Shown here piece by piece: positions 44,073 to 63,473 of a DNA stretch of 64,000 nucleotides (its first letter is position 1; the number at the start of each line of letters is the position of its first letter). Under the pieces are notes generated by a model. The model was not told the origin of the DNA and ran no database searches. It was given only the letters and a program-made list of their open reading frames with translations. Source of the DNA: Panorpa germanica (lineage: Eukaryota; Arthropoda; Insecta; Mecoptera; Panorpidae); NCBI GenBank assembly GCA_963678705.1, contig OY783214.1, positions 5,642,001 through 5,706,000 of the forward strand. Direction: 5' to 3'. A program made the translations under genes and the position numbers.

Positions 44073-44267
44073 TGTTTGTGGAGTTATCAAAGTAGATCAT
44101 CTTAACTTAGAATTTGTAAAGATTTTAGAAGATCCCCAAACTTGTTAATAGGAAGCAGTTATCAAAATATGTATATTAGACTTTATTTTAAGATATGTCG
44201 GTTTCAGCTTTGCGAAACATGAGTTTCAAAAAGTCAATCAAAGAAGAAATATAGTTCAAATTACGAG

Positions 44268-44427
44268 AGTTCGGCAGCGACTCATACTTAAAACAAGTTG
44301 TGGGGTATAAACTGCCGATATAACTAAAAAGCAGTGACTCACTTATTTTTTTATAATGTATATAGAAACTTATAAGATAAAATTCATTATCGTATTATAG
44401 ATTTTAAGTATAAGTCGCCGCCGAACT
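44268..44427. mobile_element. MITE family D, copy 1 (160 bp)
   Basis: Terminal inverted repeats of about 26 bp: agttcggcagcgactcatac on the left against the inverse of agttcggcggcgacttatac on the right. The copy at 46404-46585 shares the whole body and also about 18 bp on the left, so the true element boundary may be slightly further out. Confidence 0.75.
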
Positions 44428-45289
44428 ATCGTGATTTGGACTATACTTAATTTTTCTGCACGTAATTTTGACCCAAATTAATCTTCATAACAAAATATAT
44501 GTCGAACACCAAAATCTATTAATAGCGTATAAAATGTAAACCTTCAATATAACATTATTAATAATATCAATCACTTGAAGTTGGCAAAGGCAACGTGCGT
44601 TGGGGCCGAAGCCTAGCGCAGTAAGAACGACATAAAGCAGGCTTAGAGTATACAAATCTATAAATAAACACATGATTTAATTATGTATAAATGTCATACC
44701 AATTAATTGAATAAAATTAGAATATCAGTGAAAACTAGTTCATGATGTAACATCCGGTATCGGTATTTCAAACTATTCCGGATATTTAAAATCATATCAC
44801 ACCATCCAGAAATAAAACTTAAATAGATCATATTAAATTTAAATATACTCGTATTTATCAACATATTAATTTTAAATAGCTTCATCGTTATTTTCTAAAT
44901 ATTGCAAACTGAGACCTCACTTCAAATATATTTGTAATATAATATTTTTGATGTTGGTACTTCAAAGAATAAATAATTGGAATGTAAATTTGACAAGAAC
45001 ACACTGCTCTGTCACTATGTTTTGCTTTATCTGTGGTAATTACACTTTATAAGTTTTTTAGACATCAAAGTTTATGTTTCAGCAGATGGTTCAGCCATAA
45101 ATTTTATAAAATTGAACTGTGTGATTGGATATTAAACACCTTGACAAACTTCATGTTTATGTTTGTTGCAATGAGTGTACTGAGGTACGGTTTGGACAAA
45201 GAAATAACATTCATCATTTCGTATGTCATTTCCAACATGAAGTATAAATGTTTATGTAGTATGTACGTTCGATCTCTCACTAACAACAC

Positions 45290-45363
45290 AGTTGTAATCA
45301 CATTCGCTTCAGGCAGATTCGGGCTAAGGTTTGCAACCAGTCGCGTCGTGTGCGGAGGGCCTA
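45290..45363. repeat. Single terminal repeat related to the 34115-34468 element
   Basis: Reverse complement reads aggccctccgcacacga, then gactggttgcaaac, and later ctgtgttgttagtgagaga, matching the left end of the nested element. The partner end was not identified with confidence; ggggccgaagcc near 44601 is a weak possibility. Confidence 0.45.
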
Positions 45364-46403
45364 AAACAAACTGATGAATATAACTATCATACCTGAACGT
45401 TCTGTACGCTTTCAAACAAATCCAAACATATAATGTATAATATACACTGTCGACACAATGGTGTATTGATAAACATTATAGTATAAGTATGCCCTCATGA
45501 TAAAATACTAGTGCGAAACAATTCTAAACACCCTACTGACAGTAGTCGTCCATAGTCGATGGACACACGTAGGCTGTTACATTGTAAGATGAACTAATAC
45601 ATAAATAATACTGGACTTAAGATAAATCTTTACAAAAAGCCGTTGAAATTTATATCTAACTTATTTTAAAATTATGAATTCATTAAACATTAATTATAAT
45701 TTATTAAAATGAGATTGTTGAAAATTCTGAACAGAAACAGTGTTAAAATAATATTAATTTAAATTTAAATATTTATGATTACAAAATCGAGATCTGTCAT
45801 CTGGTAGTCATAATATTAATATGAGAAAACATCGTTTATTAGACAAAATAAACAACTAGAGAAGTCATAACATGTAACGAATTAGTTTAATATCTGTAAT
45901 TCTTAGAAAATATCTTACATAATGCCGTTATTTTTAAAAACATAACGAAATTTAAATATTAACAGTGGTACGTTGCGCTAGGAAATGACAAATTCTTAAA
46001 TATATGAATTAATGTCAATGGACATTCTTGTCTTGTCCCACGACATCTCAACGGCCACTGTAGTGAACTCGCAGAAATAAAAGTAGCTTCAGAGGAGGAA
46101 AACATTTATGTGAATTTATATCAACACACTTTCTAACAAAATACTGGATTCTGATTTATTATTCCGTATCCATGCAGTAAGATAGTTGCAACTGATTTAA
46201 TAATATTTTTTTTCGTTGTTTCGGTAAGCATTTGTGGTTGTTAGTTATTTAAATTTGAAAGCGCTTATAATTCGAAATACTTTTTAGGCACACACAGAAA
46301 ATACTTGACGGACAATTATAGGCACGACTCTGCAGAAGTCACCATTCGTAAGGCGCACCAGCAATTCATACCGGCAAATATATTGTATAGTTCAAATTAT
46401 GAG

Positions 46404-46585
46404 AGTTCGGCGGCGACTCATACTTAAAACAAGTTGAGGGGTATAAACTGCCGATATAACTAAAAAGCACTGACTCACTTATTTTTCTATAATGTATATA
46501 GAAACGAATAAGATAAAATTCATTATCGTATTATAGATTTATACCGCTGTTATAACCTCTTTTAAGTATAAGTCACCGCCGAACT
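46404..46585. mobile_element. MITE family D, copy 2 (182 bp)
   Basis: The ends are agttcggcggcgactcatac and the inverse of agttcggcggtgacttatac. The body matches copy 1 plus a 22-bp insertion (accgctgttataacctctt region) near the right end that copy 1 lacks. Confidence 0.75.
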
Positions 46586-49500
46586 ATAGTGATTACTGCG
46601 ATTTCAACAGCTAGATTACATCTCGCATGAATTATAATATAATAATTGTGTTTTGTAGATTTTATATTTATATACATAGATTTCATAGCATTTGAAATGT
46701 AAACAAATGTTGCAAACAACTGGTTTTATCCAAAAATAATAAATGTAGACTGTATAATTAATGCTATCAGTCTGAAGCTGTCTATTATAATGAGTGACCA
46801 TCAAATAAAAATAAAACATAACGTTTATAAAAATTCGTCCGTTAAATTTTGAATACCTGTAAACAAAGTTTCATAACCTCAAATATGTATTTCAAAATTT
46901 AGGCGTATTCCATATTTATAACAATCTTGAAAATAATATTTCTCTTTGATTTATGTGCACAGGTATTACAACCTATTACAAGTTTATAGAAAATCGTTCA
47001 ATAAATAAAAGTAGTTTAAAAAAAACGTGATAAAAAATGTCGTTTATCCGTTTACAGTACTTTAAGAGTTCATAGAAAAATAGTTGCTTACACAAGAAGA
47101 AGAGAAAACTGGCTCTGAAACTTTGCTTGCTAATTTCTATAGATACAAGTAAACTTAAGGTATTATCTATCCACGTTTTATAATTAGCGAATTATATTTA
47201 TTTGTTTGAATTATGTCGTGTAACAAAAGATTATCTATTGTACCAAAGTGACGTCACAGTCTGACGTAATGTTTGCTCCTTTAATTTTCGTGTCTATTTA
47301 AAATAAAACTTTTAATCGTAAATATCTCCAACAATAAATTAAATAATGCACAACTAAGAAATTTAAAAATAACCACAAAACAATAAAGAAATAATAGCAT
47401 TTCATTTCATAACGCAATTTTTGGAACCGCTGAGAATATAAGCTGTACGATGTATGACATAGAAGTACATAAAACAAATTCAGAAAAATATTCTTCTTTT
47501 ATGTTAAAAATTACACGCTATATACGTACTATGTATATTTCCATATTAATAACTAATGATTAAGAAAGTAGTACAAAAGAATACCACCACTGACCAGGGG
47601 CTCTGCTTTGCTCAGCGCTGAGGCTGAGGTATGCAGCTTAGCAAGGAGCTAAGGAGCAGCAAGATGAGAAGACATCTTGGACTTGCTTTGGTCTCTTTGA
47701 TACAGGTACACCGTAAACCGTATACCAGGTACATAAGAGGTACTTAGAGCTCCACACGGCACAAGATTCAGGTATGTGTTGAGATTAAAAGTACAGTCAA
47801 TGAAGACATTCATGCATAGCGAATACTAAATAATATATGATGCGTTAAAAATACTTTCAATTTACTTTTGCTTACATGAAGGATGTATTATATAAAAAAA
47901 TACATTATAAAAACGGAGAAACGTAACGTATTTTAGCTCGTCTCATATATTAAACCGATATAAGAAGTATATAAACGTATAATAAAAAAATAAAACTAAA
48001 GTAAATCTCTGTATGAGAGTTTTTTTGTCTATACAATAAACAGCCCTTACTATCTAAGCTGTATTTCAAATACTTTTATTCAGCAATACATATATATATA
48101 TATTATTATAATAAAACTATTTCAAATACAGTGAGGAGGAGTAACGCAGAGGACGAGAAAGAGTGGCACGGATCTCGTTTACAACGACAACATTTTTAAC
48201 TGATTTAAAAACCACGGCTTCTTTAGTTTGATAACAATTTAATAAGTCATACAGTAATAAAAACATTACAAACAGCTTTGTAAAATAATAAATTTCCGTT
48301 CTTATCGGCACGGTTGATATCAATTGATTATAAAACCCATAATCCGTATCAATCTTACAAGATTACAATAACATATGCATTATACAAATATTTTAATAGA
48401 TTTGTCATTGAAAATGCATTATTTCCTTTTCATTTTGTCCTATATAATGATAGATATTAGAAAGAGAGCGTTTGCTAAAGATACTGGTTTCTAGATAACG
48501 ATTTAAGAATGTTATTCTTTATTAACCGGGAGTTTGAGACAATATTAAAGTTCAGAAAAGAGAAAGTACGCTGGATGTAACTATTTATTATAAAATTAAC
48601 TAAAATTAGAGGTTAAAAACCATGAGGGGTGTGGAGGGATGTCAGTACCATAACTATAGTTACTTTGTTTCGATATACCAAAAATATATAGATACTTTTT
48701 TAATTACTTGTAACTAAATATATTACAGTAGAGATGTGGTAGGCCGGGAATTAGCGTTTACTCAACCGTTAGCTATTTTTAAAAGTCTTATATAAAAGTT
48801 TTATAATTGTATTGTTGCCGGTAATATATTGATGAAGTGCAAAACTAAAGGGACTTTATTTATCCTTTGGCGAAGATCTAAAGAAAGATAATTTCAGACA
48901 GGTTGGAAGGACATTGTGAGACGAGATTAGCCTTTTCTCAGACGTTGCTAAAAAGGAAAGGAACGGCACTAGCAAATGCATTATTGGTGTACCTAATAAT
49001 AAATGACAAAACACCTTTTCCTATCCTAATGATAACGGCACTTGTAAAACTTAAAAGTTATAACACCTTCAAACCATATTTTACAATTTCTTTTTGCAAA
49101 ATTGTGAGAAATATTTGGTAGGTGTTTCTTTTTCGTAAATACCTTTCTTGCAAATTAAGTGGTTGTTATTTATTATTTTAAACGTTGAGTTTTATTTTTT
49201 TATTTTATTTCGTTTTGGAACTTGAAGAGTTAGTCAATTTAAAATCAATTTACTTATAAAAGTACAAGTATATTCTCAAAAAAAGGTCACTAAACAAATA
49301 TAACACACGCACTCTCCTAATTTTCTTAATAAATCTCTTATGTAAATAATAGCGTAAAACGTAAACGGATGTAGAATATTCCCTTTTCAGAATTCTGTAT
49401 ATTCTGTATATTCCTTGTACAATTTCATCAAATTATGTTTACTTTCCGGTATATTGAAATACTTGTCATGATTGTCATGCTTATTTTACAAAAGTACCAA

Positions 49501-50954
49501 ACCTTATGTTACTGAAATGTAAAATAATTGTATAACATAAATATAAAAATGTTATAGAAAATATTATGTTAAATGAACGTAAATTTCATTATAATGTTCA
49601 TCATGTTTACCGAATTTTGATACCACGAATCCATTGATTACGCACATGTGTTCTATTATATAACACCTGAATTATTTCTCAATCAAAAACAATTGCGAAA
49701 CGTACAACGTTGCGATATTATCTCTGAATAACATTCCTGCGGTAAATACAATCATTTCAATTCAATCTTACTTGCATATATCTATGAATCACAGAGTATA
49801 ATATTAATAAAATAATATTTATCCGGCTTTATTATAATCCACACCTGTTCTAACTGAGTGTACTTCACAAGAAAACATGTTTCTAAATGGTACAGAAGAT
49901 TAAACGTCTCTTTAAAGTCGTTGTAACTATATTCTGAAAGTTAAAAACTAGTAACACAAGTTGAGAATCGGTGGTTTAACAACAACGCAATAACTACCTT
50001 AAAAAATAACTTTATTATAATAAAAAAATAAACTTACATACCTTATTTATTAATTTCTGTAATATTATCCTTATAAAAATGCAAGACACAAGATAGATCC
50101 CACAAAACTACGGCCACATGTTATAATTATAATATATTTAAATCTTTTGTTGTAGAATTTTAAATCACAATTTATCACAAAACTAGTTTTAAAACGTTTA
50201 AATTTTGTTTTATTTAACGAAACTTTTAGTTATTTTTTTTTTAATGTATTTCCCGCGGATAAAGAATAAGTGCACTAAGTTTCGCGTCACCTCGTTGGCA
50301 TCTGGTTGCTTACTAAACTAAACAACTTAAAAACTTTCAACAAAACCAGCTTTGTATGTTGTGTTTGGTTTGGTTTGGTTCTCTCTCATCGTCCCCGGAC
50401 TAAGAACTGCCTTACCCGCACTCCGAGCAATGGACAACTACACCAGCAAGTGGTTGTACCACAGATAGGTAATACCTGGATCCTGGCGCTGAACTAGGCA
50501 CTGTATAGTGAGCAGGGAACCTGGGATTTAAGTAACAGGTTGCCTTTTTCATTGTTCCTTTTAATATTATGTTATTGTTCAGGTGAAATGCTGTATTATT
50601 CGTTTTTAATGTGTAAACACCCCGGCAGGTACTCGAGAATTATTTTTGGTATTTCAGGTACATTTATTATAGCTTAATTTAACGTTTCTTTTTTCTTTTT
50701 GCCTTATGTGACTATTTTTACACGGTGATATATTTGTCACTATTTTTGTACAAATAAATCGGCATGTTTTCTTTAGATACATATTTAAGTGCACAAGGTG
50801 TTAAGTGCATTAGTGTGTGGGCTTGGTGGCGCTTGATTTATGTTAGATCATGATGATTACTGAACATAATATACATTAATTACAATAAACAACAATCGTT
50901 TAATTCCCGAGAAACGTTCCTTTTTTTTAAATTAATTAATTTATCCGATGCTAA
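46586..50954. other. Intergenic, AT-rich; one weak exon candidate
   Basis: No gene could be assembled. GC-richer islands at 47580-47780 and 50280-50520 have scattered splice-like words but do not give a joined frame. Open frames elsewhere are short and start at non-ATG codons. Confidence 0.35.
47664..47705 (+). CDS. Weak candidate first exon with signal-peptide-like start
   Basis: ATG at 47664 encodes MRRHLGLALVSLIQ up to CAG|GTACAC, phase 0, within a GC-richer island. The n-region and hydrophobic run resemble the start of a secreted protein. No matching downstream exon was found; a + strand open stretch at about 48130-48207 does not fit the phase. Confidence 0.15.
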
Positions 50955-51165
50955 TTCCTATCACCGACGACCTCCTTCAATGTTGACAGTATTTGTGGTG
51001 TCGTTGCCTCATATATGTGGACTCCACCGCTGCCTAATAAATGTAAGATTATGTATGACTATAATCAATATATGTTGATAACAACCAAACCCAGAAAATA
51101 TATATCTGGTTCGGTGATCAAACCCGAAGACGCATCAGCCAGCGTCAAGCATCAATGCTCTCGTT
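50955..51165 (-). mobile_element. SINE-like copy 2
   Basis: Reverse complement shares gcattgatgcttga, ttcgggttt, ctgggtttggttgttat and acataatctta with copy 3 (62450-62616), and gtccacatatat with copy 1 (27478-27668). It has a diverged B-box-like block. About 200 bp. Confidence 0.6.
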
Positions 51166-54100
51166 CAATGTGTCGTCTGAGAAACGTTCCATAGCGACTG
51201 AATTCCTTATAGCCGTACTATCGCTATCGTTCGATGCGTTCATGCACTAAGCCAATCAAAACTGTTTGAAGTAAATTCAATTTCAATAGTTTAATAATAC
51301 ACTAGTGTTCCTCATCTCCCCTATGGATAATAAACATACACACATACATACAAATAGACAAGTTTAAATAAATTGTTTATTATATTATGCTAGAATGTAT
51401 ATATGTATATGCAAGGAAAGACTTTCATGAGGTTTGCCATAATACTAGTCTCCTAACATAAGCATGCGGTACTTGCTGGCTCATGCGATCGTTGAAGATT
51501 GTATCAGATTGTTTCAGAGTCCCACAGCTAGCACAAGAGCTGCAAACAAATTTACCAGAAGTTCTCTAATATGATCAGAAACTACTAAAACTAAAACATG
51601 TTATATGCCTTATAGAGTAATTAAATTTAAAACTAGAATCTTCGTGCAATTAATTAAAAGCTTACAGCTCCTAATTGATTAGGCAACACTTCTTACACGT
51701 AAAATGTTTGTAGCTCAATGTCATGTGAATGTCAAAGCTGTCATTGGGTTTTAAAACAACAACCTAGAAGACAGGCAACCTGTCTTACACACAACTATCA
51801 ATCAAGTTCAATGACATCTAGAGGTCACTAACTTATTGTTTGTAATTTTGTTAAATAATATTTATTATATAAATATTAAAGATCTCCCAGTAAAGATTTA
51901 GTGATGTGTCTCTTTTTATGACGTTTCTATCACTATTTCACTTCAATTATAGTTCGCATCAACTTTATCTTCATTTCGTATTCCGACAAGTGGAGTGGTT
52001 CCGTCATCTGTACCCGATAAAACAGACATTTCATATGAACGATTGTGAGAAACTTAACTGTAAATTAACTCTTTAATGACAAAAAAATTATACGCATCTC
52101 CAATATGATGTCAAAGTGACTCTAAAATGCTCCAAAATGTTTACTGTGCTGTCGCTTTTTAAGCAGCTACTCGAACTAGAAATTAAGCCGCTATCTTAAA
52201 AGTTTTTAACTATATTATATAATAGTCAATCTAGTTAACATAAATTTAGTAAACTAATTGCAATAAAGTTACAGATCATATAAATCTGCGCTTCCGCAAA
52301 TTGTTGATTGCTGCATTGTTCGCTACACGCCTAAACGCTATGCAACTACATAAACAAATCTCACACACTTATTGCAACAAAATTCAACTAGTGAATTCAA
52401 TTAAAGGTTCTGCGTGACAAAATAAATCCGTACCATAGTACCATTATCATCACGTGTTTTATTACAATATTATTTTTATTTTATTGTAATAAAAACTATA
52501 AAATATCCATAAACTTGTTAAATCAATATGATATTCGTTGCCTAGAAAAGCAATTTACTTCAAATTGTACATGAAAGAATTTTATTAAACGAATCAAGTC
52601 GAATTGAATCTAATTTACACATGTCTTATGCATTTCTATATGAAAAATATTTTCTCTAATGCAGTAAGTATATTTAGGTTATAAAAGCAATAATTAAACT
52701 TTTAATTAAAGTTTTACGTTCAACAAATAAATTTTATAATTATGAGCATGGGAGTCCGCAAATTTTTAACAAGTGATGGCAAAAAATTCTATTCTATTTA
52801 AATATCCAGAGAGGCGCAAGTACACCAGCCTGCGGACGCCCATGATTAATAATAATTATAAGAGCGACAAGCATAGTAGATATTTTTTAAATTATTTCCA
52901 CTGCCGAGTAATTAAAACCTAATTATACTAATAATTAACTATGCGAAATAGTTTATTCATTATAAATAAATAATTGCTTCGATTTATTTAATAGTTTATA
53001 AAATTCATACTAGTTTTAAATTAGTAATTTATAAAGAAGCGTTTTTAATTATCCAAGATTTCAACCTTGTTTTTAAATCCTTAGTAACTAACAGAAGTAA
53101 TGATGTATGTTTCATTTTACATATTTATTTAGAAATTTAGTTAAAGGTCTACTAAAAATCCTTTTAATCTGTACTATCGATATGGGTCAAATTATATTTT
53201 TGTAAACATTGGTCCTGATATTGAGACCTTGCTGATATTAAAAAGTAAAAAGGGTTTTTGTTAGTTTCTAAATTATTTAGCGTTGTTGTAGCACACGTTT
53301 CTATATTTTACGTGCAGAAATGAATACACACACACATCTATATAATATAGACGTATGCATCTAAAGAATAATTATGTACAATCTTTAAAGGGGCAATTAT
53401 GTATATTTAAATATAACACCATCTACATATGAAGTGTTTAGCACATAAAAAACTACAAAGTTATATTTTTTAATGGGCGTGAAACGTTTCCATTGTAGAG
53501 CTGCGGAATGTAATAGTGTTAGCCCCACCCATGGCTACAGCAAGTCAACTTGAGGCTGAGATTTAATGGCCACTGGCTCTCAAACTATAATTCACAATAT
53601 TAAGTTATATTTTACTAATTAAATTTAAGAAAAATCATTATTTATTTTACTTGTTAAATAAAGATCAACATCTAAATAAAAATCATATTTTTCATTACTA
53701 ATATTATAAATATTTTATTAATGTAATTTTTAATACATTGAGTATTACATATTTTATTATTCTTAAATTTTTTTGTTTGTTTACTAAATCAGACTTCTAA
53801 TAGAAAATAAATTTATTTAATTATTCATATTTATTATTATATTGCAATAATTATAATACTAATATTTTGAACTTTATTATTTAATAGATTTTAATATCTA
53901 TTAAATAAAACTAAAAATAAATTATTTTATAAAAAATTAATTATATCTACGTGCAAAATATATTGTTGATTATATCATAAAATTGTACGTTCTTTTAATT
54001 TATTATATAGATGAACAAAACAAATCTATAGAAATTAGTGCTACCTTTAAGCGTGTTTATTAAATAAATTATAGCAAAAACATTTTCAAAGTTAGTATTT

Positions 54101-54952
54101 GATTATATTTTATGGACTTTATTAATGTCGCATATATTTGCGGAATGTAAAAACCTGATAAGATGTTTCATTATTATTTTTTGATCGACATGTTATCAAG
54201 TATGGATATAAATATTAATTTATAAGTCACATTTTCAAACATTTCTATTTTTGTTTTATTTATATAAACATTCTGTTACAAAAGTTGTAAAATCATTCAT
54301 TCCTGGTGTTTTTCAACTTACAGTAGAATTAAAAGGGAAGAATTTAACATTTATTTCTAACATATATTTTATTTGGTTATTTATTAATAATAATAATTAA
54401 TTTCACATAAATTGTTGATTTATAATTTTGTATGAGCACACTATTTGGTTTGTCTATTTTGTTGCTCTACAATATAAATATTGTTTAATTAAAGAATCTT
54501 TGAAAAAACATCCAGTCAAACTAAAATTATATATTTACTTATTGAAATTATTATTTATTTAACGTTAAGGCCGAGTCCAAACAAAACATTAACTAATTTC
54601 AATACGTTTCTTATTATGTCATACATTTAGATATATTTCATAAAATGTATTTGTAACTATAAGCCGTTTATTTTGAAAGTTCTTATATGCGTACCTCAAA
54701 ATATTTTTAAATTTATAGTTGGTCCGTTATTAAAAAAAAGGTTGCTCATCTCTGCAATAGAGAGACAACTTTTACGTATTTCAAGATGTACTGCTGGATA
54801 CATCGGCCGCGTAACTTATATATATTACTAACAGCTTTTACAGATTGACTTGCTCCGATTTCAAAATAAACAACTCATTTGTTATAAAATAATAATCACC
54901 GTTGTCTATATATCAGATTTACACTAAATGCTGTTTATTAAAAATTCCTCGT
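51166..54952. other. Intergenic, very AT-rich, no gene recognised
   Basis: It contains the family C MITE at 52747-52844, a small perfect hairpin (aagacagg-caa-cctgtctt at about 51768-51786) and long stretches of almost pure A/T (53580-54420). Confidence 0.4.
52747..52844. mobile_element. MITE family C, copy 2 (98 bp)
   Basis: The ends are catgggagtccgca and the inverse of catgggcgtccgca, one mismatch over 14 bp. The body differs from copy 1, so only the termini define the family. Confidence 0.55.
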
Positions 54953-54977
54953 AATATTAGATTGTAAATCTAATATT
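54953..54977. repeat. Hairpin (11-bp arms, 3-nt loop) downstream of Sra-1
   Basis: aatattagatt-gta-aatctaatatt is a perfect stem. It lies about 165 nt past the Sra-1 stop. It may be chance or affect 3' end formation. Confidence 0.55.
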
Positions 54978-55032
54978 CTGGGTGCATAACTCTTCTGGAA
55001 TAGCTCCATTAGAATAATTGTGTACAATTATT

Positions 55033-55038
55033 TTTATT
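55033..55038 (-). terminator. Polyadenylation signal for Sra-1
   Basis: tttatt on + (AATAAA on -) about 105 nt downstream of the stop codon at 55141-55143. Confidence 0.4.
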
Positions 55039-55140
55039 ACACATCTTTTTTGAATTTAATGAAACAAAAAATTAATGTTAATAATCATTCCTATAAATAT
55101 TCTATTGTTCATGATATTTTTTCATAATAAATTAATTATT

Positions 55141-61624
<6,484 letters not shown>

Positions 61625-63346
61625 TTAATTTCCTGTTTTAATGAGTTGACTTCGTAGATAGAATGGTGGAGCATCCTTTAAGATTTGTACTCTACAAAAG
61701 AAATTTTATTACTAAATCTAAAAATATAATTTTAATTTTGTATAATAATTATTATTTATCGTACTTATTACTGTCCATTACAGTGCTGCTCACAAGATGA
61801 CAATTTGAGACTCTATTAAAAATAAGAAAAAAAATTATTGTGCAACAGACAAAGAATTTTTTATTAGTAACTGTGACACTTACTTATATACTTTCTTTTC
61901 ATCATCCCCCCAAGGCCATGAAGCGTTCAATCCATTAATCTATTGGTAATACAAATATTTGTTAAAATATAATTACAAAAATATTTGCGCCTAATTATGC
62001 AACCATAGTTACATGTATTTAAGTAATATACCTTTTTCATTTTTTCCTGTTTTAAGAGTTCTTCAGCAGTTGGCTCTGGCTCAGGTTCTGGTTCCGGCGT
62101 TGGTTCTGGTGTAGGTGGAACTTCCTCTATATCCTCCTCTATAATTAATAGCACAATGTGTGTATTATTTCTGCATCTTTTAAATTCTATTAAACTTTAA
62201 CATTTTGTTAAAGTTAATTTCTTCTTCAATAAATTCACAATCATTACCTTCAACTGTATCTTCTGTAATAAACTCTTCTAGTTCAACCTATATAAGAAAT
62301 TGTTTCGTGTAATTAAGATATTGACATTTAGTATAGCCAAGAAAGGGATATAAAGGACATCAGCACACACATTTTAATTTTAAAATAAGTTAAAAAATTA
62401 ATAAACTTTGAAATTAAAAAAATAATATAGAAATAGATATCACAGTGAGCGACAGCATTGATGCTTGAAGCTGAATGCTGCATCTTCGGGTTCGGTTCCC
62501 CGACCAGAGGTATATACTCTGGGTTTGGTTGTTATTAAGTTAAATTTATTATGTACATACATAATCTTAAACTTATCAAGGCCACGTTACCACAAAAACT
62601 GCCAACGTTAAATAAATTAAATTTAAAATAAATTAACTACTATAGTTACTAGTTCGCTAATTTAATAGTTAACATTTGTTCAACATGCAAAAGCAAATTA
62701 ATTTGTTCCATGCAATAGCCTCGCCTCGATTTCCGGTTCTGGTTCTGGTTCTGGCTCCGGTTCTGGTTCCGGGGGTGCAAGTGCTTCCAACTGTTTTGTG
62801 ACTGTTGCCAATGTCAGTTGGATTACAGCAGGAAGTTGAGCCAACTCTAGCAGTTGTTTTCGCATCAGACGAAGCTGCTCCTCCATGCTCAATTCTAATT
62901 GAGTTTAAGAATAGGAGCATTATTGTAAAAGCTACTATTAAGCAATAGGAATTAAGCAAATTAGTGGTGAAATATATTATTGTAAAGTGTTAAGATACTG
63001 TATAACTTAAGAAATATGTTTTACTTCAGTAGTATAGCAAATAAGCTATTAGCAAAGATACACACCTTGAGATGTAGAAAACTGTTTGTACATTGAATGT
63101 GCGCAACATATGAATTTTTAAACAGTGCAGATCGAGTTCAGTGTCTAGTTAATTGTCAAGTTAAATTATTGTAAGATTTTATTAAATATTATATTTGTGT
63201 TCTCTTGTACTTTGCTTATTGAATATAAGAACAACTCAGACGAATTTCAGACCTGGTTCTGGAGTTTTCTCTGGAGTTTGTTCAGGCGGAGTTTCTACTA
63301 ACTGCTTTTCATCATCTTGGGATTCGGGGGGCTCGGGGATCACCGG
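61625..63346 (-). CDS. Pro-Glu-rich protein, 3' part (seven exons, 193 residues seen), 5' end outside
   Basis: Exons: 63253-63346, 62725-62894, 62248-62287, 62032-62138, 61884-61939, 61765-61812, 61625-61691; all phases agree. The product begins PVIPEPPESQDDEKQLVETP in the first visible exon, then a helical segment (MEEQLRLMRKQLLELAQLPA, with VTKQLEAL), a (PE)n run, an acidic exon (VELEEFITEDTVE), a second PTPEPTPEPEPEPEP run, EELLKQEKMKK, INGLNASWPWGDDEKK, VSNCHLVSSTVMDSNK and finally ILKDAPPFYLRSQLIKTGN. The donor after exon 2 in this model is GC (GAG|GCGAGG), not GT; without splicing that exon stops after 11 more codons. I do not recognise the family with confidence. Muscle sarcomere proteins such as Zasp-like or myofilin-like proteins are possible on composition alone. 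Further 5' exons must lie beyond 63346. Confidence 0.68.
62450..62616 (+). mobile_element. SINE-like copy 3, in an intron of the Pro-Glu-rich gene
   Basis: It holds gcattgatgcttgaagctg, then a clear B-box-like block (gggttcggttccccgacc), then ctgggtttggttgttatt and acataatctta. It is the best-preserved of the three copies at the tRNA-like end. It sits between exons 62725-62894 and 62248-62287, in the same intron as the unusual GC donor. Confidence 0.65.
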
Positions 63347-63473
63347 CTGTATAACAGCATTGTCATTAATTAAAATATTGTGTTTAAAAATCTTATTCAT
63401 TTCAATAAATTTGAATTTGATCGACTGTGATATTTCTGGGTTTAAATCTTAGATCTAATCACGGTCGAATATA

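Noticed and set aside
45033..45415. Overlapping open frames on both strands
   Set aside because: They fall on a repeat related to the element at 34115-34468 and show no protein-like composition.
48117..48323. - strand 68-codon frame and an overlapping + strand exon-like stretch
   Set aside because: The - strand frame starts at a non-ATG codon, and the + strand stretch does not match the phase of the only nearby upstream exon candidate.
53320..53335. CA dinucleotide run
   Set aside because: Only about six units; ordinary microsatellite noise.
62495..62515. Possible tRNA gene suggested by a B-box-like word
   Set aside because: No acceptor stem or anticodon arm can be formed; related copies elsewhere show it is a SINE-like repeat.
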